Shown piece after piece: positions 9,370 through 18,387 of a stretch of 64,000 nucleotides of DNA; the stretch's first letter is position 1; each line of letters starts with the position of its first letter. Origin of the DNA: Cylindrospermum sp. NIES-4074 (GTDB lineage Bacteria > Cyanobacteriota > Cyanobacteriia > Cyanobacteriales > Nostocaceae). The stretch covers positions 5,829,254 to 5,893,253 of the forward strand of contig AP018269.1 of NCBI GenBank assembly GCA_003994795.1, read 5' to 3'. The notes beneath the pieces are model-generated. The model did not search any database and was not told the origin of the DNA. It saw nothing but the letters and a program-made list of their open reading frames with translations. Both the position numbers and the translations under genes were made by a program.

Positions 9370-9442
9370 AAATAACCGCTTTTTAGATTGGATGTTTTTT
9401 GTAACTTAGGTTTTATAAACTAACATTAAAGTGCAATTTAAG

Positions 9443-9463
9443 CCTCTCCCCAATGCGGAGAGG
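9443..9463. terminator. Stem-loop between convergent genes
   Basis: CCTCTCC and GGAGAGG form a 7-bp stem with a 7-base loop between the 3' ends of the Uma2 gene and the gene at 9483. A TTTTACT tract follows on the plus side. It is a weak candidate for a bidirectional terminator. Confidence 0.35.
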
Positions 9464-9482
9464 GGTAAGATTTTACTATTAA

Positions 9483-10895
9483 CTAACGATTAGGATAAAC
9501 ATGGCGCATTTCAAAACGGCTCAATTCCCACAGCGTTAGCAAAGCCTGTTTAGCAGCATTCATCTGAGATTGAGAAAAAGATATTTTTCCATGTTCTATT
9601 ATCCAGATATATGTTCGAGTCATTAAATCTGCTTTTAAACAATTCTCATATTCACAATTATTTATCCTAGTTATTTGTGCATCTAAGTAAACCAGCGCAT
9701 CTTTAAAAGTCCAACCTAGAGAATTATTATTAACTTGCTCTCGTGTGTTTTTCCATTCAATACCGTGCAGATTTCCTATAATATAATCCATACCCATAAT
9801 TGCTGAATCAGTATTCCGCACCAAATCTGTAAAAGCTTTATAATATGGACGCAAAAGGGATGCAGCAATATTTGCTTTATATATATGCAGCCAAGATTGA
9901 ATATCACGCAGATAAGGGATAAAATCTCTAATATCATTAATCTCTATTATAGAACCACGCTCATACTGATAAATCATAATTTTTGACAGCCATTCAACTT
10001 CAGATAATGGCGATTTTTCAGAGTAATAATCAATAACTTTAGGAATATACTTTTCTAATAACCACTTTTTAGTATATATAGCTGTCCAAGTTCCTCGTGA
10101 ACCGATATCTTGTTGCCATGAAGTTACTTTTCTTTGTTCCAAGGATTGTAAATGAACATCGTTTAATTCATAAATTATCTTAATTTGATTATTAGGTATT
10201 AAGGAAAAATTGCCACCATACTTAGGTAATATAAACGCATGATCACGAATTCCCCGACTAACGCGAATTGATATGTCCTCTTGATGGAAAATATGCCATT
10301 CTGATTTTCCTTGAGCATAATTAAATTCATCAGCAAACTTCTGCATTAGTTCCCATAGCGGTTGTTCTACAGAAAACAGATAAAAACCTCTAATATCTGC
10401 AAATTGTATAAAATCAAAATCCCATGTTTCCAAAAGATTTTCAAATTCAATAATTTTATTTTGGTATTTTTGGCAAACCACATCGACACACAAACATAAA
10501 TCCACCGTTTCTAACTCAGATAAAATTAATGTTGTTTGTCCTAAGTTTACCGAAAAAGCATTGTTTTCTAATTGTTTGAGAAAATAACGACATCCCCAAT
10601 TAGGCTGAGTGTTTAACCCTGCCATCAATTTTCCCAAAATATCTTGATGGCTTAAGCTTATTTTTAAACCTCTTAAAAAGATACTGCTAAACTCTATTAC
10701 ACAATTACCTTCAGCAAAAGCTTTAGGTAAATTACACTCAATTGTTACCTTAGGTTTAACAATAATTAATCGGTTATCTTCATTCAAAGGTCTGATGTAC
10801 AAAGGTAGTATTAGCAGTATCCAATTTTGGCAAAAATATCTGCTGAATTCTATTCGCGGTGATACAAAATAATTAGGGACGCAGAATTGCTGCAT
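9483..10895 (-). CDS. Unrecognised 470-residue protein
   Basis: I do not recognise this protein. It is open for 470 residues. It has a hydrophobic patch near residues 24-34, but no clear signal peptide, P-loop, helix-turn-helix or metal site. It is rich in aromatic and Ile/Asn residues (for example WQQDIGSRGTWTAIYTKKW near 265-285 and SWLHIYKANIAASLLRPYY near 345-365). Base composition is more A+T-rich than the neighbouring pur genes, which suggests later acquisition. It lies 39 bases downstream of purQ on the same strand, but composition argues against a purine role. The true start may be internal, since the first 50 residues are unlike the rest. Confidence 0.6.
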   Translation of the reverse strand: MQQFCVPNYFVSPRIEFSRYFCQNWILLILPLYIRPLNEDNRLIIVKPKVTIECNLPKAFAEGNCVIEFSSIFLRGLKISLSHQDILGKLMAGLNTQPNWGCRYFLKQLENNAFSVNLGQTTLILSELETVDLCLCVDVVCQKYQNKIIEFENLLETWDFDFIQFADIRGFYLFSVEQPLWELMQKFADEFNYAQGKSEWHIFHQEDISIRVSRGIRDHAFILPKYGGNFSLIPNNQIKIIYELNDVHLQSLEQRKVTSWQQDIGSRGTWTAIYTKKWLLEKYIPKVIDYYSEKSPLSEVEWLSKIMIYQYERGSIIEINDIRDFIPYLRDIQSWLHIYKANIAASLLRPYYKAFTDLVRNTDSAIMGMDYIIGNLHGIEWKNTREQVNNNSLGWTFKDALVYLDAQITRINNCEYENCLKADLMTRTYIWIIEHGKISFSQSQMNAAKQALLTLWELSRFEMRHVYPNR

Positions 10896-10934
10896 CCCTA
10901 GTCTGGTTAAATATCAGAGGCACGAAGGTTAACC

Positions 10935-11612
10935 CTAAACTAACACCGCTACTTTCTCTATCAAGCCTTGAAACAACCTTAAGCCATCACTACCCCCTAA
11001 AGCGGTGTCTGAAGCCCTTTCTGGGTGCGGCATCATGCCCAATACATTGCCTTGAAGGTTGCAAATCCCAGCAATATTATTCAGCGAACCGTTGGGGTTC
11101 TCCCCTTGATAGCGGAACAAAACTTGTCCGTTATCTTCAAGTGCTGATAAAGTTGCTTTGTCAGCGTAGAATCGTCCCTCTCCGTGAGCAATGGGTAAGG
11201 TGATAACTTCCCCCTCTGCATAACCTTGACTCCAAGGGAGATTGTTACGCTCAACTTTCAGGGAAACACGATCGCAAATAAAATGCAAATCCTGATTCCT
11301 TGCCAGTACCCCAGGTAATAACCCAGCTTCGGTTAATACCTGAAAGCCGTTGCAAATACCCAGGACAAATTTTCCTTTTTGTGCGTGTTCCACAACCTGC
11401 CGCATCACAGGTGAATATCGAGCGATCGCACCACACCGCAAATAATCCCCATAACTAAAACCACCAGGCACGATTACCACATCCAAATCGGCAATATCCG
11501 TTTCTTGATGCCAAACCATGCGCGTTGGTTGTCCTAGCAAGTCTCTAGTGACATAAGCCACATCGCGATCGCAATTAGAACCAGGAAAAACCAAAACCCC
11601 AAATTTAGTCAT
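10935..11612 (-). CDS. purQ: Phosphoribosylformylglycinamidine synthase subunit PurQ
   Basis: A 225-residue class I glutamine amidotransferase that supplies ammonia to PurL in the fourth step of purine synthesis. It begins MTKFGVLVFPGSNCDRDVAY, has the nucleophile elbow VLGICNGFQVL with the catalytic Cys near residue 86, and the catalytic His-x-Glu in MMPHPERASD near 195. FGAM synthase in cyanobacteria is the three-part type (PurL, PurQ, PurS); purS lies just upstream on the same strand at 11693-11971, so the two form an operon, separated by a repeat tract of about 80 bases. purL is not in the window. Confidence 0.96.
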   Translation of the reverse strand: MTKFGVLVFPGSNCDRDVAYVTRDLLGQPTRMVWHQETDIADLDVVIVPGGFSYGDYLRCGAIARYSPVMRQVVEHAQKGKFVLGICNGFQVLTEAGLLPGVLARNQDLHFICDRVSLKVERNNLPWSQGYAEGEVITLPIAHGEGRFYADKATLSALEDNGQVLFRYQGENPNGSLNNIAGICNLQGNVLGMMPHPERASDTALGGSDGLRLFQGLIEKVAVLV

Positions 11613-11692
11613 TAGTCATTTAGTCATTGGTAATGGGTAATGGGTGATGGGTAATGGGTAATAGTTTGGACTAATTACCCATTACCCTTACC
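11613..11692. repeat. TAATGGG heptamer repeats between purS and purQ
   Basis: Copies of the heptamer TAATGGG/TGATGGG run through the gap and are followed by the partly complementary ATTACCC, which could form a hairpin in the purS-purQ message. It is a Nostocales short tandem repeat sitting inside an operon. Confidence 0.75.
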
Positions 11693-11971
11693 TCAGAACA
11701 CTCCCGTCTGTGATTCCACCTCAATCAACTCAAAGCGATAATTTTCAATTACCGGATTTGCTAACATTTGGTCACAAATGCGATCAAGGTTTTGACGCGC
11801 TCTTGTCTCATCAGGGGAGACAATGGTGACTTCAATGTACTTACCGATCCGCACCTGTTCCACGTTGTCATATCCCAGCTGCTTGAGGCCCGATTGTACA
11901 GCCACACCAGCAGGGTCTAAGACTGAAGGACGAAGCGTCACGAAAATTTTAGCTAGATACTTCCTTTGCAC
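11693..11971 (-). CDS. purS: Phosphoribosylformylglycinamidine synthase subunit PurS
   Basis: A 92-residue protein of the PurS family, the small dimeric subunit that lets PurQ pass ammonia to PurL. Family features are YLAKIFVTLRPSVLDPAGVA at the start, the GYDNVEQVRIGKYIEV segment near 33-48 and the C-terminal ENYRFELIEV. Length is normal (80-95 residues). It is the first gene of the minus-strand purS-purQ pair, and its promoter should lie in the spacer before the divergent Fur-family gene. Confidence 0.93.
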   Translation of the reverse strand: MQRKYLAKIFVTLRPSVLDPAGVAVQSGLKQLGYDNVEQVRIGKYIEVTIVSPDETRARQNLDRICDQMLANPVIENYRFELIEVESQTGVF

Positions 11972-12110
11972 AGGCTTTTTGCTGAATGCTGCGATCGCTA
12001 TACTATAACTTTCTGCTCCAACTGAGTGAAAATAAGATAATAGAGCGGTTACAGTTAATTTATTAATTAGCCAGTATAACAGCTTCCACTACAGAGGCAA
12101 ACTTACACCA

Positions 12111-12521
12111 TTGTCTATGAGAGCCATACGCACCCGCAGTCAAGAGCGTATTTTGAACCTGCTAAAAACTATTAAGCAAGGCATTTCCGCCCAGGATATT
12201 TACGTAGAATTACGTAACCGCAATCAGACCATAGGTTTAGCGACAGTTTACCGCTCACTGGAAGCCTTAAAACTTGATGGTATGGTACAAGTGCGGACTT
12301 TGGCTAACGGTGAAGCCCTCTATGGTCTAGTGCAGCAAGACAAACACCATCTAACTTGTCTGCAATGCGGTGTCTCCATCCCAATTAATCAATGCCCTGT
12401 TCATGAACTAGAACACCAGTTACAGAACACCCACAAATTTAAAGTTTTTTATCACACCTTAGAATTTTTTGGTTTGTGCAACCAATGCCAAACAAATCAA
12501 GCTGTGGAAATTAGTCATTAG
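12111..12521 (+). CDS. zur: Fur-family metalloregulator, probably Zur (FurB)
   Basis: A 136-residue Fur-family repressor. It has an N-terminal winged helix (about 1-80; recognition segment TIGLATVYRSLEALK) and a C-terminal metal and dimer domain with the two zinc-structural pairs CLQC (near 84) and CNQC (near 125), plus KHHLTC. The N-terminus MRAIRTRSQERILNLLK matches what I recall of the Anabaena zinc regulator FurB/Zur, not FurA or the peroxide sensor FurC. As Zur it would sense cytosolic zinc and repress zinc uptake genes. No zinc-uptake genes are nearby and I see no clear TGATAAT-type palindrome upstream, so the zinc assignment rests on protein similarity. Confidence 0.8.
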   Translation: MSMRAIRTRSQERILNLLKTIKQGISAQDIYVELRNRNQTIGLATVYRSLEALKLDGMVQVRTLANGEALYGLVQQDKHHLTCLQCGVSIPINQCPVHELEHQLQNTHKFKVFYHTLEFFGLCNQCQTNQAVEISH

Positions 12522-12652
12522 TCATTGGTCATTGGTCATTGGTCATTGGTCATTGGGTAATTGCTAATTAATTATCCCCCCTGCTCCTCTGCTCCCCTGC
12601 TCCCCACACTCCCCACACTCCCCACACTCCCCACACTCCCCACACTCCCCAT
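12508..12652. repeat. Two heptamer repeat tracts (GTCATTG and CTCCCCACA types)
   Basis: The first tract overlaps the last codons of the Fur-family gene: TCATTGG is repeated about five times. The second, 12585-12652, has five or six copies of ACTCCCC. Both are short tandem repeats and lie between convergent genes. Confidence 0.85.
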
Positions 12653-12653
12653 G

Positions 12654-13658
12654 TCAACTAGAGCGATTGTTTCCTCCAGGAATCTCGCTACTCCACAGGG
12701 AGTTAGCGTCAGATGGAGAATCCGCAACAACGGAGCGTATACCCTCTAAGGCAGCGGGAATAGTGCGAGGATCTATAAAAATGACCTTGCTGCTATCGCT
12801 TTTACCAATAGTCGCACCCATATCTAGATAGCCCAAAGCAAACAGAACTTCTATGGCTTTTTGAGCGTCGGGGTTGGTTTTGATTTTTTGGGCAATAATT
12901 TCTGCTGACTCAGCAATAGCTTGAGCTTTGAGAACTTGTTGCTGGCGTTCTGCTTGCGCTTTGAGAACGATCGCCTTTTGTTCTGCTTCTGCCTGCAAAA
13001 TTACAGATTTTTGTCGCGCTTCTGCGTCTAAAATTTGGGCATCGGCTTTACCTCTAGCACTATTAACAGCCGATTCGCGATCGCCTTCTGAAGTTAAAAT
13101 TGATGCTCGTTTGCGCCGTTCCGCCGACATTTGCAATTCCATCGACTCTTGCACTGCTTGAGAAGGAATAATATCTCGCAGTTCCACCCTTGTCACTTTC
13201 ACGCCCCAAGGATCTGTGGAAATATCTAAATCTTGTAACAGAAGTTCATTGATTTGCGATCGGGCAGTAAAGGTTTGATCTAACTCCAGTTGCCCCATTT
13301 CCGAGCGAATTTGGGTAAGCACCAAGTTCACCATCGCCGACTGGAGATTTTCCACCTTATACCAGGCTTTTTCCATATCCACAATCCGCCAATAAACCAC
13401 CGCATCCACCTCAATACTAACGTTGTCGCGAGTGATGCACTTTTGGGGCGGAATATCTAAAACCTTCTCGCGGATAGTTTCTCGGTAAACGACTTTATCC
13501 AGGAAGGGAATCACAACATTTAGCCCTGGTTGCAACTTCTTGTTATAGCTACCCAGTCTTTCCACCAAAGCTTCATTACCCTGATTAATAACTCTGACAG
13601 ATCCTGCAACGGCAGAACCACCAAGAGCCAAAAATACTAGCAAAAAGAACTGTTCCAT
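12654..13658 (-). CDS. SPFH/band-7 (stomatin-like, QmcA-type) membrane protein
   Basis: A 334-residue SPFH-domain protein with an N-terminal membrane anchor (residues 3-20), a band-7 domain (about 20-190, with [18 protein letters not shown] and [18 protein letters not shown]) and a long Ala/Glu/Gln-rich coiled coil (about 190-270). Such proteins form large oligomers on membranes and are linked to membrane quality control and lateral organisation. The gene directly follows an nfeD gene on the same strand with 55 bases between, the classical pairing in which NfeD supports the stomatin homologue. The C-terminal 40 residues are Ser/Asn-rich and probably disordered. Confidence 0.92.
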   Translation of the reverse strand: MEQFFLLVFLALGGSAVAGSVRVINQGNEALVERLGSYNKKLQPGLNVVIPFLDKVVYRETIREKVLDIPPQKCITRDNVSIEVDAVVYWRIVDMEKAWYKVENLQSAMVNLVLTQIRSEMGQLELDQTFTARSQINELLLQDLDISTDPWGVKVTRVELRDIIPSQAVQESMELQMSAERRKRASILTSEGDRESAVNSARGKADAQILDAEARQKSVILQAEAEQKAIVLKAQAERQQQVLKAQAIAESAEIIAQKIKTNPDAQKAIEVLFALGYLDMGATIGKSDSSKVIFIDPRTIPAALEGIRSVVADSPSDANSLWSSEIPGGNNRSS

Positions 13659-13713
13659 TTTCCGTTTCCTAATTTTTGAGTAGAAGTTTTAATTGTTAAC
13701 AACTGACTAAAAG

Positions 13714-14148
13714 CTAAGAATGCAAAACATTTTCCGGCATCACGATCAAGGTAGTGCCTTCTCTTCTAACCACATAAACTGCTTGCTGAGGTGCTAGGCT
13801 GAGTTTGTCATCATCACATCTTGCTCGCCAAGAATTTCCCTCGTATAATACCCGTCCTGTTGTCCCAGCCGGAATTGCTGTTAAAGTTTCCCCTATAACT
13901 GCATCCTGAATTTTTGACTTCCGCCGTCGCGGTTGAAAGAACCGCCGGAAAAGCAGAACCAGCACTAAAGAAAGCACTAGCCAAACCACCACTTGCAGCC
14001 ATAAACTTCCTAAACCCACTTGAGACAGCAATGCCACCACAAAGGCGCTAATTCCCATCATGAAGGCAACAAAAGCCGATGGTAAAAACAGTTCCATTAA
14101 ACACAGAACCGCTCCTGCCAGAAGCCAGATTAAGGTATAACTCGCCAT
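13714..14148 (-). CDS. NfeD family membrane protein
   Basis: A 144-residue short-type NfeD protein: three closely packed hydrophobic segments (about 5-25, 28-45, 48-68), a basic loop FRRFFQPRRRKSK, then a soluble OB-fold domain (about 85-142, GETLTAIPAGTTGRV and YVVRREGTTLIVM). The serine-protease domain of long NfeD forms is absent, as usual for this subclass. It is the first gene of the nfeD-SPFH pair. The OB domain is thought to support assembly or function of the partner. Confidence 0.9.
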   Translation of the reverse strand: MASYTLIWLLAGAVLCLMELFLPSAFVAFMMGISAFVVALLSQVGLGSLWLQVVVWLVLSLVLVLLFRRFFQPRRRKSKIQDAVIGETLTAIPAGTTGRVLYEGNSWRARCDDDKLSLAPQQAVYVVRREGTTLIVMPENVLHS

Positions 14149-14382
14149 AGCGCCATCCTAGACACTACATTTATCTAAATACATTTCTGGAATGATATAC
14201 ACCCAGATACTAACAATTTACAGAAAGCAAAACTTGTATTTTTAGCAATCAATTTTTGATTAAATTGAGTAACAGGGTGTAGTCTGGGGTACACAAATCC
14301 AGTTTATTCTAGCCTTCAAGTCTTGGACAGCTAAATTTAATCGAAATTCACGAGTTGATTAATTCTTTTAATTTATACCTTA

Positions 14383-16359
14383 ATGATTTCTACCCAGCGG
14401 ATAATTTATTGCTTAAATCCAGACTGTAATCACCCGATTAACCCTGTAGGCGATGTCTGGCAACAAGCCGGTACGCGTCTACGCCTTTGTGCCAGTTGTC
14501 AAACTCCCCTAGTCCACCGCTACGTCTGGGCTAGCGGCCCATTGGCAGCAGAAACTCCACCAGGAACAAAAGTGGCAGATAGGTATGAGGTAATTACCCA
14601 ACATATTTGGCTTGATACTCAACCGGGACTACCGCCAGAAGTACCAAAAGAACTGCCGCCTGAAGTCACTCCTTACCTCAAGTTATATCAAGAACGGTTA
14701 CACCTCCCCCAAGTCTATGGCTTTGTTGGTTCCTTGGCAGAAGAGACAGGTGAGATTCTGCTGTTGGAAAATGCGCCTATAGATGAAACAGGAAATCTTT
14801 ACCCGACCATAACCGACGCTTGGGAGCAAGCAACAGCAGTCAGACAAGTTTACTGGCTATGGCAAATTCTCCAACTCTGGAAACCTTTATCAGAATTGGG
14901 AGTCGCCCAAAGTTTGCTGGTGTCAGATAACTTGCGCGTCCAAGGTTGGTGCGTGCGCTTGTTGGAACTTCACCAAACAACAGTAAATAAATTTAGTTTG
15001 GTGGATTTGGGGCAGTCTTGGCAATCTTGGGTAGCATCAGCAAACACAAACATCTCCCAAAACTTACAAAAGATAGTTGAGGAAATGTGTCAAACTGGGG
15101 CAGAGTTAGGGGCAATTTCTACTCAACTCAATGCCTTATTACTCTCATCAGCAGCAGAATTGCCCTTAACCCTACAGGTGGCAGGAGCAACAGATGCCGG
15201 GCCAGAACTGACGCACAATGAAGATACTTGCTACCCCTGTAATTCTGGTGACTTGGATGACTTCTTACAGCCGCGTTTAGCAATTATTTGTGATGGCATT
15301 GGTGGACACGAAGGCGGCGAGGTTGCCAGTCAATTAGCAGTGCAGTCGGTAAAGTTGCAAATGCGTGCCTTACTAGCAGAGGTAGCAGAACAAACTGAAC
15401 TTGTCCCACCTGACTTGTTACCCCAACAAATAGAGGCCAGCTTGCGAGTTGTCAATAATGTGATTTGGTCTCGCAATAACGAGCAAAAACGCCAAGGTAG
15501 AGAACGCATGGCGACAACTCTCGTGATGGCGGTGCAGATACCCCAACGAGTGCAAACAACCTCTGGGTGGCTCTCAGAAAATGCCCATGAACTTTATTTG
15601 GCTAATATTGGTGATAGTCGTGCTTACTGGATAACTCGCAATTATTGCCAGCTACTGACTGTAGATGATGATGTAGCGGCGCGAGAAGTCCGTTTGGCTC
15701 GTAGTCTGTATCGTCAAGCACTCCAAAGACCTGATGCAACTGCCCTTACCCAAGCATTAGGGACAAAAGAAGCTGAATCTCTACGTTTTCTCATCAAGCG
15801 ATTTATTTTGGAAGAAGATGGCATTTTGCTACTGTGTTCTGATGGTTTAAGTGACAATAATTGGGTAGAACAATCTTGGCAAGATTATGCAATTCCTTTG
15901 TTAACGGGTAAGCTTACAGTTGAAGAAACTGCCCGTAACTGGATTAACCTAGCAAATGAGAAAAATGGGCACGATAACACATCCGTTGTCTTGACTTATT
16001 GCCGTGTCTCACCAGATTATTTAGTGCAGGTGACTCAATCACCACCGCCAGTAGAAATTGTAAAAACAGAACTAGAAACAGAACTAGAAACAGAACTAGA
16101 ACTAGTAGCAGAACCATCTTTGGCAGAAAGTTCGCAAGCACTGCTAGATTTAGACTTCACAGAAGAACCAACTCCCGTCCCTGTGAAACAACCTAGTCGG
16201 AGTAGGCCTTTAGTTTTGGTGGGAGGCTTGTTGCTATTGTTAGCGGGGGGTATGAGTTTGGGATTATTTGCTTGGTGGCAACTTCGTCCCCAATCCTTTC
16301 AGCAGACGTGTCGGCAACTTCCCCAACCAGTGCAGCAACTCTGCCCACAGCGTAATTAA
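14383..16359 (+). CDS. Membrane-anchored PP2C-type Ser/Thr protein phosphatase with zinc-ribbon head
   Basis: A 658-residue multidomain protein. Residues 1-45 form a four-cysteine zinc ribbon (Cys10, Cys15, Cys36, Cys39). A kinase-like or linker region follows (about 60-255). The PP2C phosphatase domain spans about 263-540: GATDAGPELTHNED near 267, the metal-binding CDGIGGHEGGE near 302 and GHDNTSVVLTY near 530. A low-complexity linker (TELE repeated three times) leads to one transmembrane helix near 605-628. The catalytic domain should face the cytosol. PP2C enzymes remove phosphate from Ser/Thr and need Mn or Mg. The DNA for the linker is a 12-bp tandem repeat. It is a single gene with its own terminator. 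Confidence 0.9.
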   Translation: MISTQRIIYCLNPDCNHPINPVGDVWQQAGTRLRLCASCQTPLVHRYVWASGPLAAETPPGTKVADRYEVITQHIWLDTQPGLPPEVPKELPPEVTPYLKLYQERLHLPQVYGFVGSLAEETGEILLLENAPIDETGNLYPTITDAWEQATAVRQVYWLWQILQLWKPLSELGVAQSLLVSDNLRVQGWCVRLLELHQTTVNKFSLVDLGQSWQSWVASANTNISQNLQKIVEEMCQTGAELGAISTQLNALLLSSAAELPLTLQVAGATDAGPELTHNEDTCYPCNSGDLDDFLQPRLAIICDGIGGHEGGEVASQLAVQSVKLQMRALLAEVAEQTELVPPDLLPQQIEASLRVVNNVIWSRNNEQKRQGRERMATTLVMAVQIPQRVQTTSGWLSENAHELYLANIGDSRAYWITRNYCQLLTVDDDVAAREVRLARSLYRQALQRPDATALTQALGTKEAESLRFLIKRFILEEDGILLLCSDGLSDNNWVEQSWQDYAIPLLTGKLTVEETARNWINLANEKNGHDNTSVVLTYCRVSPDYLVQVTQSPPPVEIVKTELETELETELELVAEPSLAESSQALLDLDFTEEPTPVPVKQPSRSRPLVLVGGLLLLLAGGMSLGLFAWWQLRPQSFQQTCRQLPQPVQQLCPQRN

Positions 16360-16375
16360 ATGATCGAAAATAGAA

Positions 16376-16640
16376 TAACCATTTTGTTATAGAATGGAAG
16401 TTAACGCGAAAGCGAGCAGCAATAACCAAGTGGGTTTTTTGTTGTTCGCAAGTCTGCTCATCCTCAACAAAAGCGCCTCTGAGACACCCGTGGGAGTGGA
16501 CAAGTGCATTGGGGATGGAAAAATGCGATGATTTTTTCTTCCCACCAACTGCTGATCGAAAAAAGCCATTGCTCGGATTTATCGGTCTTTAACGAATTAT
16601 CATCAAAGCCTGCATTGGGCAGGCTTTGTTTGTATATTGT
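16376..16640 (+). other. Spacer with strong stem-loop; possible terminator or small RNA
   Basis: A 9-bp stem AAAGCCTGC/GCAGGCTTT with a 5-base loop at 16605-16627 is followed by GTTTGT. The 240 bases upstream of it have no supported gene. It probably ends the phosphatase transcript, but a separate small RNA ending here is possible. Confidence 0.4.
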
Positions 16641-16764
16641 TTTGTACAGATTAAGAGATGAAGAGGGAGTTTTACCAGCAGTCTATTTGGGAAACAAGTA
16701 AATTCAGTTAGGGATAGCTTGGGAAATGGTTGTGGAACAGCAAAAGCTAGGTGTAAATGTTGTT

Positions 16765-16986
16765 ATGAAAGTTGGCGATCGCGTCCGCGTTAAAGATTCG
16801 GTAGTAGTTTACCATCATCCTGAGCATCGTGGTCAGGCTTTTGACATCAAAGGTTCAGAAGGCGAAATCGCTGCTATTGTCACTCAATGGCAAGGTAGAC
16901 CCGTGAGTGCTAACTTCCCTTTATTAGTCCAGTTTAGTAAAAAATTTAAAGCCCATTTACGAGACAATGAATTAGAAATCATCTAA
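16765..16986 (+). CDS. ftrV: Ferredoxin-thioredoxin reductase, variable chain
   Basis: A 73-residue SH3-like protein starting MKVGDRVRVKDSVVVYHHPE and containing GSEGEIAAIVTQWQGRPVSA. This is the alpha (variable) chain of ferredoxin-thioredoxin reductase, which passes photosynthetic electrons from ferredoxin to thioredoxin together with the catalytic 4Fe-4S beta chain. An in-frame ATG at 16726 would add 13 residues; the shorter start matches the usual family N-terminus, and neither has a clear ribosome-binding site. The catalytic chain gene is not in the window. It ends 5 bases before the convergent small gene at 16992. Confidence 0.93.
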   Translation: MKVGDRVRVKDSVVVYHHPEHRGQAFDIKGSEGEIAAIVTQWQGRPVSANFPLLVQFSKKFKAHLRDNELEII

Positions 16987-16991
16987 ATCTC

Positions 16992-17213
16992 TCATTGGCG
17001 GCGAAACCACCGAAAAATATTCGGTTCGCCGCGCATTTTTTCCAAGTCTTGACGGTTTTGTGCTGCTGTTGTCCGATACCAATGGCAATAACGTTGAAAT
17101 TCTGAACGTGTCTGAACTTCTTCGTAAAACTGGCGAGTTGCTTGGTAAACAGCAAAAGTTTCCTCAACTTCAGGTTGAGGAGATAGTATAATGTACGGTA
17201 AATATTTAGACAT
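16992..17213 (-). CDS. Small conserved-looking cyanobacterial protein, function unknown
   Basis: A 73-residue soluble protein with many aromatic and basic residues (FQRYCHWYRTTAAQNRQDLE and a tail ending FRWFRRQ). It has no recognisable domain. It is called because it is compact, ends 5 bases from ftrV in convergent layout, and resembles small proteins I recall from Nostocales. A role tied to ftrV is possible but there is no direct evidence. Confidence 0.6.
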   Translation of the reverse strand: MSKYLPYIILSPQPEVEETFAVYQATRQFYEEVQTRSEFQRYCHWYRTTAAQNRQDLEKMRGEPNIFRWFRRQ

Positions 17214-17362
17214 AATTTTAAGAGTGCTGGGTGCTGAGGATCAAGAAATCCAAATTTTGTAACTATTGAAATTATAGCTATTGACAATAAAACTCTTAAG
17301 ACTATTATTGCTGCTTGCAGTCAGCAAATAGTTATCTTTGTTGAATACTCCTTATTCCTGAC

Positions 17363-17520
17363 TCTTTACTTTTTACTCAGCACTCAGCACTCAGCACTCG
17401 GAACTCAGCACTCAGCACTCGGAACTCAGCACTCAGCACTCAGCACTCAGCACTCAGCACTCAGCACTCAGCACTCGGAACTCAGCACTCAGCACTCGGA
17501 ACTCAGCACTCAGCACTCAT
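17363..17520. repeat. Long ACTCAGC/CTCGGAA heptamer array
   Basis: About 150 bases of ACTCAGC-type heptamers in a row, broken regularly by CTCGGAA variants, reaching the last codon of the YdcF gene. It is the longest tandem heptamer array in the window. Confidence 0.9.
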
Positions 17521-18312
17521 TCAAAGCCAACCACGCAAGCGATATACAAAACTACCAACGTATTCTTTAAGGGCGTTAGTAAATTGTTGTAGATTGCCAG
17601 CATCAGGTAACGAATTCAGTAGAGCGGCTTTGGGAGTGCTGCCGATTTCTTGGATATCACCTTGACTAACCAGAAAATCAGTCGGTGCCGCAATGACATC
17701 AACACCTTGACGCTGAAAAATTTTGAGCGATCGCGGCATATGCATAGCTGAAGTCACCAGTAACACCCGGCGAATGCCACGAGATTCCAGAATTTTGCGG
17801 ACATTCACAGCATTTTGATAAGTGTTGAGAGAGTCAGGCTCTTGGACAATTGCCTCAGCTGGGATACCAATAGAAGTCAAGACTTCTGCCATATCTGCCG
17901 ACTCTGAAGCACCACTACCACGCCAATCAATGCGACCCCCACTAAGGATAATTATCGGCGCTTTTTTTTGGCGATAGAGTTGAGCGGCATAAATCACGCG
18001 ATCGCCTTGTTCGCTTAAATCTACAGTTGGTCTGGGGGGAAAAGCTGACTTGGTTGCACCACCCAAAACTACAATTGCTTCAGCATTAGGCATGGGTACA
18101 GGCGGGAAATTTTGCCATTCTAGCGATCGCACCAGGGATTTAGCAACCCAAGCATTACTGCTCAATAGTAATAAAGTTAATGAAAAGGCGATCGCTAATG
18201 CCGCAGTCCGCGGACGCTTCCACAACGTTACCAATGCCACTACCAAACTCACACTAGCTAGTCCCAGCGGATAAAAAAACAGCGGCAATAATTTGGAAAG
18301 ATACAAAAACAT
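17521..18312 (-). CDS. YdcF/ElyC family protein (DUF218)
   Basis: A 263-residue protein with two N-terminal membrane segments (about 8-30 and 36-56) and a Rossmann-like DUF218 domain. Landmarks are NAEAIVVLGGATKS near 75, ILSGGRIDWRGSGASESADM near 120, PDSLNTYQNAVNVRKIL near 158 and VLLVTSAMHMPRSLKIFQ near 180. The E. coli relatives ElyC and SanA act in envelope and peptidoglycan homeostasis; the reaction is not established. It is in a minus-strand series with the gene at 18388. Confidence 0.88.
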   Translation of the reverse strand: MFLYLSKLLPLFFYPLGLASVSLVVALVTLWKRPRTAALAIAFSLTLLLLSSNAWVAKSLVRSLEWQNFPPVPMPNAEAIVVLGGATKSAFPPRPTVDLSEQGDRVIYAAQLYRQKKAPIIILSGGRIDWRGSGASESADMAEVLTSIGIPAEAIVQEPDSLNTYQNAVNVRKILESRGIRRVLLVTSAMHMPRSLKIFQRQGVDVIAAPTDFLVSQGDIQEIGSTPKAALLNSLPDAGNLQQFTNALKEYVGSFVYRLRGWL

Positions 18313-18387
18313 ACTGGGTAATAGGCGATGGGTAATGGGTAATGGGTAATAGTTTTTTGTTTTTTCCCTATTACCAATTCCCTAATA

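Noticed and set aside
12009-12110. Zur box upstream of the Fur-family gene
   Set aside because: Only AATAAGATAATAG-like sequence, no clear palindrome of the TGATAAT type.
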